From contig OX578284.1 in the NCBI GenBank assembly GCA_951217055.1, forward strand, positions 29,042,187 to 29,106,186: 64,000 nt of DNA, given 5' to 3'. The notes below the pieces were generated by a model. The model worked only from the letters and a program-made list of their open reading frames with translations. It was not told the DNA's origin and ran no database searches. Origin of the DNA: Gerris lacustris (lineage: Eukaryota > Arthropoda > Insecta > Hemiptera > Gerridae). The position numbers were made by a program, and so were the translations under genes. Positions 13,301 through 25,382 of the stretch are shown here, in pieces (within the stretch, counting starts at the first letter, position 1; the number at the start of each line of letters is the position of its first letter).

Positions 13301-13625
13301 TAACTTATGTTAATGCGGTCACAGGCCTGTATTTTTATTTTTAACAAAACCAACACTTGGGTAGTTCCTATAAACAAAGTCGATAAAAGTCAAAGGTGCT
13401 TGGACAAAGGGTATCTTTTCTACCATACACAGCTCTTCTGGAATTCACTTGGGAAAAAAAATCGAAGTAATACAAGAGCAAATATATAATTCCGGTAAGG
13501 TATGTGTTTGTACACATTCTATAATATTCTTGAGCATAACCTTTAAACAGTTGTGTCATAAAGAAGTTCCAGGTCTTCCCATTGTGACTGTCTCTCTTAT
13601 TTTATTGTTTAAAGTAATATAGACC
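10331..13625. other. A+T-rich stretch, no gene seen
   Basis: Only short chance frames occur. There is a 16-base C tract at 12726-12741 and poly(T)/poly(A) tracts. No inverted repeat or RNA gene was recognised. Confidence 0.45.
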
Positions 13626-13917
13626 CAAAAAACACTTGTGTAAAGTAATAATAGCCATGCCTCGCGTAAAACGTTGTGAGATCATTGGTTTAGCCTCAAC
13701 TCCCCCGGCCAAGTAAGTTCTATTAGGTCTAACACATCTAGTACAAGTAAGGGATATTCTTTCTCTATCCCCCCTCTCTATACTCTGTCCCTCAAAAACT
13801 CAAACTTTTCTTTCCCAAATCACTCTGCACGTTTAAATTTAAAAACATATGCTGACTTGGCAATTACTTTTATAATAGTTTTTCGTTATTTAATTTATTT
13901 TTTCCTTATGGTTTATA

Positions 13918-16007
13918 CAGTGCCGGATCTAAGGGGGGGCTGCGGGGGGGCAAGCGCCCCAGGCGGCACGCCCGGGGGGCGGCAAAACGAGGTGGAAAAA
14001 TAAAATGATAAATAAAGGAAAAATAATAAAAATTTCACGAAAAAAAAAAAAAATTAAAAAAAATAAAAAAATAGGTGAAATGTAATTTTTTATTATATGT
14101 AATATAATTACAGTTATCTAGTCCAATCTGATATACCCACACTTAATAACTTCGTTTACCCTTTTTTTCTTTACAGTTGATGTGAAAGAAACTTAAGCAT
14201 ATTGAAGTTTTCAAAAAACTATTTAAGAAGTTCGATGTGTCAAGAAAGACTCAAACTGTTAATGCAAATAATAATACTATTAATACTTTTTGGAGTCATT
14301 TACGGGTCAAATTTGTGTACCAATTTTTTTTTTCACCCATCCAAATTCTAAACCAAACTTTTTCTATATAATCATAATCCAATAATACGCAGATTTCTTT
14401 GAAAATTCGCTCATTAAGTCATGGTGCTGACTGGTCTTTTTTATACGAATTATCTCGCTTCCTATGGCCCGGAGACAATAAGGGAAACTTCGGAGCGCAT
14501 TATTTTCCAAACGGTTCGTTGTATTTAAAAAATGAACAGATTGTTTCTTGTGTGAAATTTTAGATTCTTAAATTTTGATCTATCCTCAATGGTCTCCGAG
14601 TCAGAAGAAGCGAGATATTCACAAAATCACGTAAAAAGTCGTGCAAAAACAATCACAATGCAAGTTATAGTAGAACTAGGTTTTTGCTAAACCGTTCTTT
14701 GTACGTAAAAAATTAATGAGACCTTTTTTGTGGGAAATTTAGTTGTTTTGCTTTTTAATAATAATTTTAATTTGTCTCCGAGCCATAGGAAGCGAGATAT
14801 TCGTAAAAATACGTTGAATTGATATGGTACATCCCTTCCTCGCATCCTATTACGTACTTTATCGATTTTATGCATTTATAGCCATTATTGTCTATTTTGT
14901 TTCATTGTCTCCCCGTTTTTAATCTGCCAAAATTGTTTGGATTTTTACCCAAATTAAAGTATCAATTCAGCAAAAATTAAAGAACTTTAAAAGTTTCATA
15001 CAAATCGGAAAAGTATACTTTTGAAGCTGTGGGTTTAAATAAATGTATGTTTGTGCGCATGTGGAAGAGAAACAAGTAGGCGCGAAAGGTTGAAACTTAT
15101 ATGGGACCAACAATAGGCTAATCATGACATACCATCCAAACTTCATTAAAATCTGACGAGTAGTTTTTAAGATATGTTGGTATGCAAAAAAAGTAACAGA
15201 CAGGCATGGACCCAATAGTGTTCTCTGATGTCTGAATCTGTCTTGGAAGTTTTGAAATCGGAGACCTAAAATTTGTCGTTCTTCAGAACGATCAAATAGC
15301 TTCAGTTACCTCGGTGAGGTTGGAAGCAAAAAATATCAATAAATAAACAGTAATTTATTGCCAATATTAACAAATTAATATATTACATGATATGTAATAC
15401 AATAATAAAACGTAAACATTTTACATTAACTAATTTAAATAAGTTAGTACATCTATTTGAAGACCAACAAATCAAAACAAACCTATATTATTATTGGAAT
15501 AAATATGGTTGCCTTAACTATGGAGCAATAGTCAAGTTGATATTAAAATTGCTAACTGGGATTCCCACTTACATTTTTATGTGGGATGCAAATATAAACA
15601 ATTTTTTTGTTTGTTTATTTGCGTACTTTAATGGATGTTTGTTTACATGCTTAGTTGAGAGTGTATCTACTTGATTCAGTTGCTATATATTAAGTTGTGA
15701 AGGTATTTCATAATGAAACTGGAAGAATTAATAGCATAGTATAGTGTTACAGGTAAAAAAAAAAAAATTAAGTCTAAAACCCGATTTAGATACATAATAA
15801 ATGTTTCAAAAATTAGATAATAAATATTTCAAAAATTCTGCAGAAATAATTTTAAACAAACTTTAAGTTGCTGTTTTAGCTGAAAAGCTAAAACCACCCA
15901 AGCCCCCCCCCCCCCTCCCAAATTCTACTGCTAGATCTGCCCCTGTGTGGTAAGGGCGGCAAAATCTGCTTTTGCCCCCCCTAAGAAAAAACCTAGATCC
16001 GGCACTG
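13918..16007. mobile_element. Non-autonomous or decayed hAT element
   Basis: The left end CAGTGCCGGATCTAAG and right end CTTAG-like/CCTAGATCCGGCACTG are imperfect terminal inverted repeats of the type seen in hAT elements. An exact 8-bp duplication, GGTTTATA, flanks it at 13910-13917 and 16008-16015; 8-bp duplications are the hAT hallmark. G-rich and C-rich subterminal tracts (13930-13980; about 15900-15985) flank an A+T-rich interior in which I can find no transposase. The interior also carries a family-A repeat (about 15043-15338) and the repeat shared with 10240-10330, so it has itself been a landing site. Confidence 0.85.
15043..15338 (+). repeat. Family A repeat, 5'-truncated copy inside the hAT
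   Basis: It shares the family-A order of blocks: GTGCGCATGTGGAAGAGAAA, GGTTGAAA...GGGACC, TCTGACGAGTAGTTTTTAAG, a GACAGGCATGGACCC-type block, AAATCGGAGACCTAAAA, and a decayed 3' hairpin ending GAAGCAAAAA. Confidence 0.8.
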
Positions 16008-16320
16008 GGTTTATACCAAATTTTTTTTAAAAATTAAATGTTACGCATTGTCGTATTCAACTTTGTATCCTCGTGCTGCGTAATTACCAAGTCAGAAAAT
16101 GTTTTTAAATTTAAACGTGTAGAGTGATATGGAAAAGAAAAGTTTGAGTTAGTGAGGGACGGTGAATAGAGAGGGGACCAGACAACCAACATCCTTTACT
16201 TGTACTGGATGTAGACCTAGTTGAACTTACTTGGACAGGGGGAGGAGTGGCTAAACCAATGATCTCACAACGTTTTACGCGAGACTTGGCTTATTGCTTT
16301 ACAGAAGAGTTTCTTTTTGT

Positions 16321-18435
16321 AAGTAATTTTCGTTTCTTAGCCTCTTATTCTTTTTGAACACAAAACAATAATTATATCACTGTTTAGAAGAAGGGGTTTG
16401 AAACGAAAAGAAAAAGTGGTAATGTATGTAACGCGTGGGGTGTTCTAATTGAACTAAACAATTATCTGGTGTACTAGTGCGGATGAGCGGGAAGTCTATG
16501 TTTACAATCTTCAAACTCAATACTCAATAAAGATCAATCACACTTAATCCAATATAAAATTCTATTAATGAGAGTAAAAAATAATACTTAGTTTCGAAAA
16601 TCTCTACTAGAATAATATTTTAATGATTTCTCTTTTTAATTTTTCTATTAGCCTTGAGAGGGTTGCAAGTTTCTAGGATTGCTACAAGTGCATTATAATT
16701 ATGATAAGTCATTAGATCAAATACATAATAACAAAAACTTTAGGCTCATGTAACTTATGAACTAATATGGATAGAGGTGTGAAAAGGTTATTTCTGGTTC
16801 ACTTTGTAATGAACTTTAACTTGAAATTAATTTTACATATCTAAGTATCTTTAATAAGATAATAGAGGGGGTCCAAAATGCCTTGAGACGGTTCCAGTAA
16901 AGGATGGTACGCCTTAGCTCAACTTGGCCGGGGCACTGCCTTGCCCCCAGATTTTGTTTTATAAATAATCAGACAATCTCTACTACTTTTTTTTTAAGCT
17001 TTATTTAATAAAGCTAAAGGATCAAGAGCCCCTATTTTAAGCGTAGCCCCTTAGTAAGCGAAGTTAATTCAAGCAAATGGACATTTTTTAAATGGAAAAA
17101 TTTTATAAATGTATAAATTAACAGAGAACCGTTGTTCTTCTCCTTCTATATTAAATTCTCTTATTAAGTATGATTCATTATTTTAAGCAATCTTTATTTT
17201 ATTGGTCCTGAAACAAGAGATGAAATAGTCCGCCGTTAAATTTTAACTTCTAGCTCTAAAAAAAAGAACTCACACTTCCCCCTCTTACATCTCCAGTTTG
17301 ATCCCGGGTTGAGATTATATATATTTTTTTACACTCATAAAAAAGACAAGCGTGGGATATAGAGATTATTCATATTAAAGTCGCCTGACACAAAAGAAAA
17401 ACATAGGGATATTTCGGGTGTGTTTCGATTAATAGATAAGTCTGTCCAGTTTTATATCTATGGCAGAGCTTTAGAACCTACTGTAAGTTGGCCTTATCTA
17501 TGATCTAGATCCAACACGTGAATTTAAGTGGCTCCTTAAACTGGATTATCTTGACTTCAGATCTGCTCGGGCTAAATAAATTGTCTTGTTCAAAACTGAC
17601 AAAGAATTAGTCATCCTGAAACAATTTAATTTCGTTTTTTTATTTGTTTGTTTTATTTTTTCGACTTATGGTTTCCCGATCTTGTCTTTTTAGAAAAATA
17701 GGGTAATTTATTATTTTCAAATCTATCATATATTACTTAATTAGAATCAGACTAATGAATCAACTATTGCTCACAAATAAACACACACACTATTATTCTA
17801 CGATTAATAATATAAAGAGAACTTTCATCCTTCTTCAATCTTTTTCTTTAAGTCCATCTATCTTCACAAACCACACTTTTAAAAGAACTCATTTCGCCTA
17901 AACGATATATTACATTAAACTTTGTCAAAATTGACGATAACATGAGAGACACAGAGTGTGATGATTTTAATTTTTCAATAGATATTAATTAAACGTTCGC
18001 TAAAATAATATCATAAATAAGCATATCATTACATTTCAAGCTATTTCTGTCTTCACTTCTTACGGTGATTAAGGATTTGCTTCTTAATTCTTAAATCTAA
18101 AGACTGTAGTCCTACAATTATTTTTTTCAATTTCACTTCTTGGTAATATTTTCTTAATATGTTTATAAAATGAAATTAAAATCTATCAGTAAATTAAATT
18201 TTGGCATATACCACAGCAGGCGACAGATAACAGTACGAAAAAACAACTAAATACGTAACAACTAAATAAATCCATCAAAACATAATTTTAGTGTCATCTC
18301 TATACTCTCTTAAGTACTCATAATGTTTTTGGACCTCGGAAACACATTGCTACTTAAGTTTTTCACGCATAAGTTCCTTGTTCGATTTCCGTCTTCGGTA
18401 AAGGGCCAAAAGCTTTGTGAAAATACCCACCATCG
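16321..18435. other. A+T-rich stretch, no gene seen
   Basis: Near 16890-16960 is a segment with CTCAACTTGGCCGGGGCACT that resembles the CCCCCGGCCAAG part of family D, so it may be a fragment. Nothing else was recognised. Confidence 0.4.
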
Positions 18436-18439
18436 CTAT

Positions 18440-18560
18440 ATAAATGGGTAGCTACTAAAATGGCGTGGCGTCTTTTCTGTTGCGTATCAGTTATAAGGAT
18501 TATACATCAGATGGAACGTCCGACAAACCCCGCCCCGTGTCACCTATTACATATATATAG
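18440..18560 (+). repeat. Interspersed repeat (family H), copy 1
   Basis: GGGTAGCTACTAAAATGGCG, GTGGCGTCT, a TTGCG...TTATA block and CCGACAAACCCCGCCCCGTG parallel the order at 58409-58530. The function is unknown. Confidence 0.5.
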
Positions 18561-18879
18561 TTGTATATGTCCTTTGACAAGCCTAAGCCTATCCATGGGC
18601 TGGATTATTATTTCATATTTAGGAACGGAGCAGCGTTTCGCCCCGCCAAGTCAAAAAGTCAAAATTTCACAAAAGCTGCCAGTGTATTGTATATATTACT
18701 GTAGGTGACAAACTAGGGTTTTGAGGGTCTGCAGCGTGAAATACGTACAAGCTACCTAAATAATTTTTTAATATCTTTGAAGGCCGTCCTGCAGATCAAA
18801 ATTAAAAAAAAAGGTCGAAATCGGTCAAGTAGAAGTAGAGAAAAATAGGTTTGAAAATGGTAGTTTTGATACTTCTTCT

Positions 18880-19090
18880 TTTTCTTAATCTTCCCTCATT
18901 TTACGTTGACTCACCCTCAGCCTAAACTACTGAACCGATTTTAATGAATGAGGGCTTTTTGGATTCGTCTAGGGCCCTACTGCATTCCTAGATCAAAAAT
19001 TAGATAACTCATTCCTACGCTGAACGAGGAGCGAGAAACCAAGAAACCAACGTAGACGCACCTAGAGCCTAAACTACTAAACCGTTGACT
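18880..19090 (+). repeat. Fragment of a dispersed repeat related to family E
   Basis: The phrase GCCTAAACTACTGAACCGAT appears at about 18920 and again, diverged, at about 19068. Such blocks sit next to family E sequences elsewhere in the window. No coding capacity. Confidence 0.4.
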
Positions 19091-19559
19091 CTAATGTGTG
19101 GGAATAAACAGTTTAGAGAATCCTTCCTTAGGAACCGTACAAAAAGTCATGAAATATGACCAAAAACCACTTGTGTGGTAAAAAAAACACCCCGCCAACT
19201 CTGTGGTCCAAAAGAGTTGTGAAATCAACTTTCTGTCCTGCCAAGTGATGTTGGCACTAATCGAGTGTTTTAGTTCACAAAATTGTAGCTTGATGTTAGT
19301 CACTTTTATGAACGCTATCTCATGGGCTAATAGTAATACTGAATTTAAATTATACCATACTTTCTAAATTTAATTGTTAATAATTAAACACATATACAAC
19401 CAACAGGTATAGTTAACATTTCAATTTCGATTTCAGCGGGGACAAATTTATTTTTATCATTAACTCGAAACAGGATTGTTCTTAGCAAAACAACTTATAT
19501 AATTCAATTCGTATTTAAATGGACTTGCAAAACCTTTGGAACCATTTTTAAGAATTCAT
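19091..19559. other. Unassigned A+T-rich stretch
   Basis: No repeat partner in the window and no credible coding sequence was found. Confidence 0.4.
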
Positions 19560-19712
19560 TTTTTTTCAGGATTTTTTGGGAGCAACGCCCCTAAATTTAG
19601 AACCATAATCTTCGCCTCGAGATTTAATATTTTTGATATTTACATAAAAATCATTGAAATCGGCCCACTAGGTTAGGCTCCACGCGACTACTCAGACTAT
19701 GGACTAGTTAAG
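19560..19712 (+). repeat. Family E repeat fragment
   Basis: Shares TTTTGGGAGCAACGCCCCTA, then AATCATTGAAATCGGCCCAC and TTAGGCTCCACGCGACT, with copies at about 49010 and 54010. Confidence 0.65.
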
Positions 19713-20165
19713 GCAAAATTGAAGGAAAATCATCTTTTTTATCACTGAAGCGAGCGTCTTGCAATAAATATGTATTGAATATTGAGAAAATAGTTAATAA
19801 TGATGAATTGATAGTTAAAGAGGATGGTTGTAGTATAGAGCCGAGCATTGAGGGACCAGGACTGTTCCCTCAGACTCCCCCGGCCAGACTCAATTTAAAA
19901 TACTATAACCAATTTTACATTTAAAGTTTACGTTTACGCGAGCGTTGTGCGCGAACGCTTGGGCGGATAAGGTTGTCCAACGAACTCGTCCTGGGCATTG
20001 GTAAAATGAACATGTGTAATAAATTTCAATTAAATCGGTCATCTTTTACTTAAGTTATCGTCATAAGTAAATTTCGGTAGGTTTTATGACAATCGTTTTT
20101 TCCGGATTCACTCCCGGGCTTCAGACGCTGTAACGTGCCATAAGAGACTTCGTTCCAAAAACAAA
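19695..20165 (+). repeat. Family B repeat, copy 1 (5'-truncated)
   Basis: Aligns with 43565-44164 and, reversed, with 50816-51110. The shared blocks are TTTACGCGAGCGTTG, CCAACGAACTCGTCCTGGGC, GGTAAAATGAACATGTGTA, ATTCACTCCCGGGCT, and a final CTTCGTTCCAAAA. Its 5' part is replaced by family E sequence, and the family-E 3' tail follows at about 20225-20280. Confidence 0.8.
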
Positions 20166-20224
20166 AATGTTTTACTAAAGTGTCCTTAAAACGTGTAAAT
20201 CAATTAAAATTTTTAACATCTTAT

Positions 20225-20280
20225 GGATCACAATACTTTCTCTTCATTGATATGCTATGTACAAGAGAAAGTAAAAGTAA
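20225..20280 (+). repeat. Family E 3' tail
   Basis: TCACAATACTTTCTCTTC followed by ACAAGAGAAAGTAAAAG matches the 3' ends of the copies near 49260, 54250 and 32490. Confidence 0.6.
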
Positions 20281-20483
20281 ATAAAAAGTAACACTCCAAG
20301 TATCTTAATTCCAAGTTATTTAGAACTTAGAAGTAAACCTTTTTATATCAATTACTAAAATATTAAATCAAACCCGAATTTACTAAAAAGAATTAAAAGA
20401 CAAGAATTAATTGAGAATCACAGCCAGTTAGATTTGAATATCATCTAGATCCTATAGATAGTCTCGTCTTCTAAAAATACAAA

Positions 20484-20506
20484 TAATAATAATAATAATA
20501 ATAAAA
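20484..20506 (+). repeat. (AAT)n microsatellite
   Basis: About seven perfect AAT triplets. Confidence 0.9.
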
Positions 20507-21053
20507 GAATCTTATTGCGTAATTTAATAATGAGTCGATGGAGAAATAATTGCAAATCTTCGACATTTGCATATTGTAAAATAATAAAGCTCAACTCTTA
20601 ATACAGGTGAGTAGGAAGAGTAGATGATTGCAAACCTGTGATCCCAGAGTGACCCTTCGACGTGCGGACTCGTATCTGACTATAAAACCATTAGTTTTAT
20701 TGATTTTACTTTCTCTCGGTATAAAAACTTGTAATTAATGTTCTTATTCAATATATAAGTTGAATGTAACAAGAATTGATTTATTAAATAATCAATAATA
20801 AATGTGCTTATAAAACATTTAAAATAATCAAGACTTAATTGAATATGGAATTTTTCATATTGAATGTTTTCAATAACGAATATTTCTGATGTTTGTAAAT
20901 TTGCACAGAACAGACTATTTAATAATTGCGTAACCTAAAAGTTAATGCTTGTGTGAATTATATTTAACTGAACCGAGCTTAGCGAGCTTCTCACATTCAA
21001 CAAAATATACACCTTATTAGTCTGTCTCTCTACCGTACAAAAAGTCTGTCTCT

Positions 21054-21054
<1 letters not shown>

Positions 21055-21103
<49 letters not shown>
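21055..21103. repeat. (TA)n microsatellite, left flank of the ribozyme structure
   Basis: About 24 uninterrupted TA dinucleotides, ending at TATCGAATTTTGAG. Confidence 0.95.
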
Positions 21104-21106
<3 letters not shown>

Positions 21107-21140
21107 ATTTTGAGTAGTTACCGCAAGTTTGTACGTTATC

Positions 21141-21420
<280 letters not shown>

Positions 21421-23641
21421 AGACTACAGGAAGGTGTAAATAACATAATTAAAAATTCAAAATTACTACCTATATTGCATACTATTATTATTTTTTTCTT
21501 CTAATTGTTGAGCCACGTGATGTCTAATAAAAAAAACGTGTTTAGTTGACAAGGTAACTAGACTAAAATATTAAATGAATATAATTATAAATTTAATTAA
21601 ATATGTGTGAACCAATAATATATAGGATTACGACAAGGGTAATTACAAATATTGTAACTCAGATAAATGCTGCGGCCTATTGTTAAAACCCACAGAGTTA
21701 AAACATTCGAACAAAATTGCATTAAGCTTTGCCACCTTAACCGCATTTAGTAATTTTAAGTTTTATTTCCTAATAATTAAATGTGAATAATATATTATGT
21801 TCTATAAAAATTATAAAAATAATGTTAATATGAGTAAAATATTAGATTATTGTAAAATAACTAATAACTAAATACTTGTAAATAGTTAATAAAAAATACA
21901 TACATTGAAATTCTACAGTTTAATAATATGCAAAAATGTTAGTTCTTTTACTAATTTTTTTTTCTTCCTTGGACGACCTTCTACAAGGACACTTGACTGT
22001 CATGTTAAGTTTTGCGGTCATCGCAATATATTATTTTATTTAATTAGAAAAAAAGTTAAAAAAGCAAACATATTATTTGATCGAAGCTTTCTTCCTTCCT
22101 CGTGACGTGTACGAATGTTTCTTTACTCCACCTCTATCCATATCATGAACCTAATGTCCTTGAGTACTAAATGTCTTCGAGAAAAAAAATTGAAACTATG
22201 TCTCTACTCGTAATGAAATATCGCCTTTAGGTACTAAGAAAAAAAAGCCTCTGATAATATACTCACTTGAACTATTTACATCTTATTATGATTTACAACG
22301 CTTTCAAAACACTTTAGAGAGAACGTATCAGGTTATTATTAATATCAATTATTATAAATGTATTGAATGCGAGACTTCCTTATCATATGGTTTACCGCAC
22401 ACTTGAACCTTTACCTTTTTTTATCGCTCTATTTTTTCTAGTTCAAGATCTATTTACATCGAATATTAGATTTCATAAACCAATTATAATATTATCAGAT
22501 AATAACTAAGGATTGAGCATTCACAATTGCTTAATTTAATAATATGATTATGTTTTGTTTTGTATTTAAAACATTGCAACACTGTACCAAGAAACTAAAG
22601 TAATTAGAAGATAAAATATATATTGATATTAGAAGCGAATTCTACATTATTTAAATACGACACACACTGAATTATTATGATATTACTTAAGATTTATACC
22701 TATTCATTATAATATTAGCTACTTAAGTCGAGACTTATGTCGTGAAAAATCAAGCACAATTTTTCCAAAGCATTATACGAGTATGTATTTTCTAAATGTC
22801 TTGACTATTACTTCTATAGGCAACAAGTGCAACAAGTTATAATATGTAAAAGAAATACTATAAACCTATGTATTAAATTCACCTTTGTTCGCATACATTA
22901 CATAATATAAACCTCTATAAAAATTACTGACAGCTGAGTGAGAGTTATATAATGGTAGAAGGACAAACTAGGATGGGGGACTATGTTCTAAAAATACTCT
23001 CTTTAAAATTCTCTGTCACTTTGGATCCATTCTAATGAAGACGCTTAGAGGCGCTACAGTTGTGTCATTACCAGCCACTTGTTTAAGTGGCGCCGCACCA
23101 GGGTAGCTCTCACGGCCACTGACTCCCCCATCACACAAATTGTTTGTTCTTTACTAACTGGAATATATTAGCTTGAAAAAATGGTTTGTAAAGCTCTGAA
23201 ATGACTCTAATGGTAACCGATATCTGAATCCATAAGATGGGGATGTGATCGAGTATAGGTACCACATTTTCCATTCCCGCTTATTCTTGTAGATCCGGGC
23301 TAGATGTTTATAGAACTTTTGAGCCATTCTAGGAAGATACAGACTACTTAAGTGGGTCCATCGAACAATGAAGAGTTTGATCTCCCAACCCGGGTGGTTG
23401 GCAGATAAAACTCTTCACAATTGTGTGAAGTGTTCGTCGGTAAAACCATGTCTCACATCACGATTATTATCGAACCGAGATGTCAACCATGATTTTTCAG
23501 GACAAAACCTGGTAGCGCTAACTCTTTTGGAAATCTCCCCATTCGTTTACGCAATAAGGGAAAGACAATGAGCGGGGGAGCCCGGTCTGTGAAATAAATC
23601 CAGATCTATGTGGTCACCTGGGTATCCAAGTAGTACCGATG
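21421..23641. other. No gene recognised; 22.95-23.64 kb is less A+T-rich
   Basis: The stretch to about 22940 is plain A+T-rich DNA. From about 22950 the base composition rises. This segment contains AAGTGGCGCCGCACCAGGGT and a 67-codon open frame (23368-23571) with no recognisable domain. It may be an old transposon fragment, but no partner was found here. Confidence 0.4.
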
Positions 23642-23704
23642 CATTATCTAGCATTGTCATCACTGATGACAATGCTAGATAATGATGACTCATCAGTCAT
23701 CATT
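23642..23704. repeat. Two overlapping palindromes
   Basis: CATTATCTAGCATTGTCATC plus A (23642-23662) pairs perfectly with 23664-23684 around a single C. Directly overlapping this, AATGATGACT-CATC-AGTCATCATT forms a second 10-bp hairpin, so the DNA could switch between alternative cruciforms. Confidence 0.9.
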
Positions 23705-24694
23705 AATACATAATCTATGAAAGTTCCAGTTTGCTATGGTAGTCGGAAAGTGGGCAAAAAAAATGTGTACCTCACAAACAAGTTAAACTAAAAATAATAG
23801 CGAGCAATAAACTTATAAAAACAGAAGGTAATGGAAGATCTTAGGGTTATTGTAAACATTAATCATTGCAAACGTAGAGTTCACTTTACCTATCATTTCT
23901 ATAGTTTATTAAAATTCAGTCATAATATTAAATTATATAAAACTACAGCATAAGAACTTATTTATAGCTACGAGATAATGAGATTAGGGAATAACTGACA
24001 GAAATTGACAGGACAAGTTTCTTTATTATCCTAAAGTTGATAAATTGATAAAATAAGTAGGGGAAAGCCGCTAAGTACCTATAATTTACTAAGATAAGAC
24101 GAAGGAAAGGTATGGTACGATGATATCCTCGAGATAGATGTTTTCAAAAAACTTGGACTTTTATACACGTCCTTAAATTTTCGGATATTAAATTAAATTT
24201 GATAGGTAATAAAAAAAACTTGTATTATTAACAGGTTGATACCCATATCTGATGATCGATCGATATTTATTTCTAGACCTTTATCTTGATCTAATGATCC
24301 ACATTGTTTGTGAAAACAAAAGTTTTCTTTACTCTAAACCTAAATTATATCGTATTAAGCGAAAGTGAGGTAAAAAGGTAGAAAACAACTAACCGTTAAA
24401 ATAATAACATCTAAAGTGTATTATTAAATTTATTTCGTTGTTATTTCTATGATGAGAAGTTCGATTCTACTCAGTTCTTAAAGTTAAAACACTTCCCTGT
24501 TCAATATGACTTCCGGTTATCCAACACACCTTATCCTACCTAAGAATCAGCCCCTTGGTTAAAAAACAATATATAAATAATATAGTACCAAAGACCTCTT
24601 CAGGCTTCCCGTCCTTATAAGAAACTATGTAATTTGATAGCTGGTTTTAAACTGAGTACTACCGTAAAGAAGATCTAATACTATAGAATTATAC
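23705..24694. other. A+T-rich stretch, no gene seen
   Basis: Nothing recognisable. It would be the 3' UTR and downstream region of the minus-strand exon candidate at 24695-24779 if that is real. Confidence 0.4.
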
Positions 24695-24779
24695 CTATAT
24701 GGTTCCTTCTGAAGTCTCCTTCAGCTCAGCGACATATGGCTCCGTCTTCAGCCAGGCATCTGCACCAATTCTTATTTTT
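24695..24779 (-). CDS. Candidate terminal coding exon, minus strand
   Basis: On the minus strand a good acceptor (pyrimidine tract CTTTTTCTTTTCCAG) precedes 85 bases that are clearly less A+T-rich than their surroundings. After one base the only open frame encodes KIRIGADAWLKTEPYVAELK and seven more residues, then TAG. The product matches nothing I know. It needs two bases carried over from an upstream exon, which is what the candidate piece ending at 30263 would supply if spliced at AAAG/GTATGG. A GT follows the stop directly, so it could also be an internal exon in another frame, but the other frames are closed. The evidence is splice-site quality, composition and phase only. Confidence 0.25.
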
Positions 24780-25312
24780 CTGGAAAAGAAAAAGAACAAA
24801 TATAAATTACTTTTAAAATAATATAACATGTTCCATTTATTTACTAAACAATTATTTTGAGATGTAAAATAATTGTAACAACAATATGGTCAGACAAATA
24901 AAACAATTTTATGGAATGATATGGATCCATTTAATATTTCATTAATGGAAATTTTAAATGACACATTAAATTTATTTATCAATAATAGTTGTATAAACTT
25001 TTCTTTAATAATAAATTCCTAGTCAAGTTGAAGGAATTCCAGGAGATACTAAATAAAATCCTAGGAATAAATTCTTCGATCAGTCACAAAAGTTACAATA
25101 GCTAGTGTAAAACAGATCTAATAAGATTGCTTATCTATATTTGAAACACAATATATTGATGCATATATCGATGATTTCTTGAAAACTTAACTATGTAATT
25201 TAACTATGTGGGGTGCCTAGGATGATGCCCAAGGATAGGCGAAATATAGCGTTTTTATCTAATAAATAATAAACAAAATTTTTGTGCAATTTATTAAATC
25301 CCAGAAGACCAA

Positions 25313-25382
25313 TAAGGAAAATGTTCTTAAGAATGATCACAATGCTACTATTACCTTCGGTAAGCTCGGAAGCAAAATATAA
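25313..25382 (+). repeat. Family A 3'-end fragment
   Basis: Carries AAGAATGATCACAATGCT and the hairpin part TTACCTTCGGTAAGCTCGGA followed by AGCAAAA, the standard family-A 3' end. Confidence 0.75.

Larger units (their letters stand above)
13626..16320. mobile_element. Inverted-repeat element (family D) split by a hAT insertion
   Basis: The flanks of the hAT element are themselves inverted repeats. About 13626-13867 pairs with about 16079-16320, sharing CTCGCGTAAAACGTTGTGAG, ATCATTGGTTTAGCC, CCAAGTAAGTT and a TTTAAATTTAAAAACAT block near the inner ends. Without the 2.1-kb hAT and one copy of its 8-bp target duplication the host element would be about 600 bp, mostly stem, i.e. a MITE or foldback-like unit. 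It has no coding capacity. Divergence between the arms is moderate, so it is older than the hAT inside it. Confidence 0.75.
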
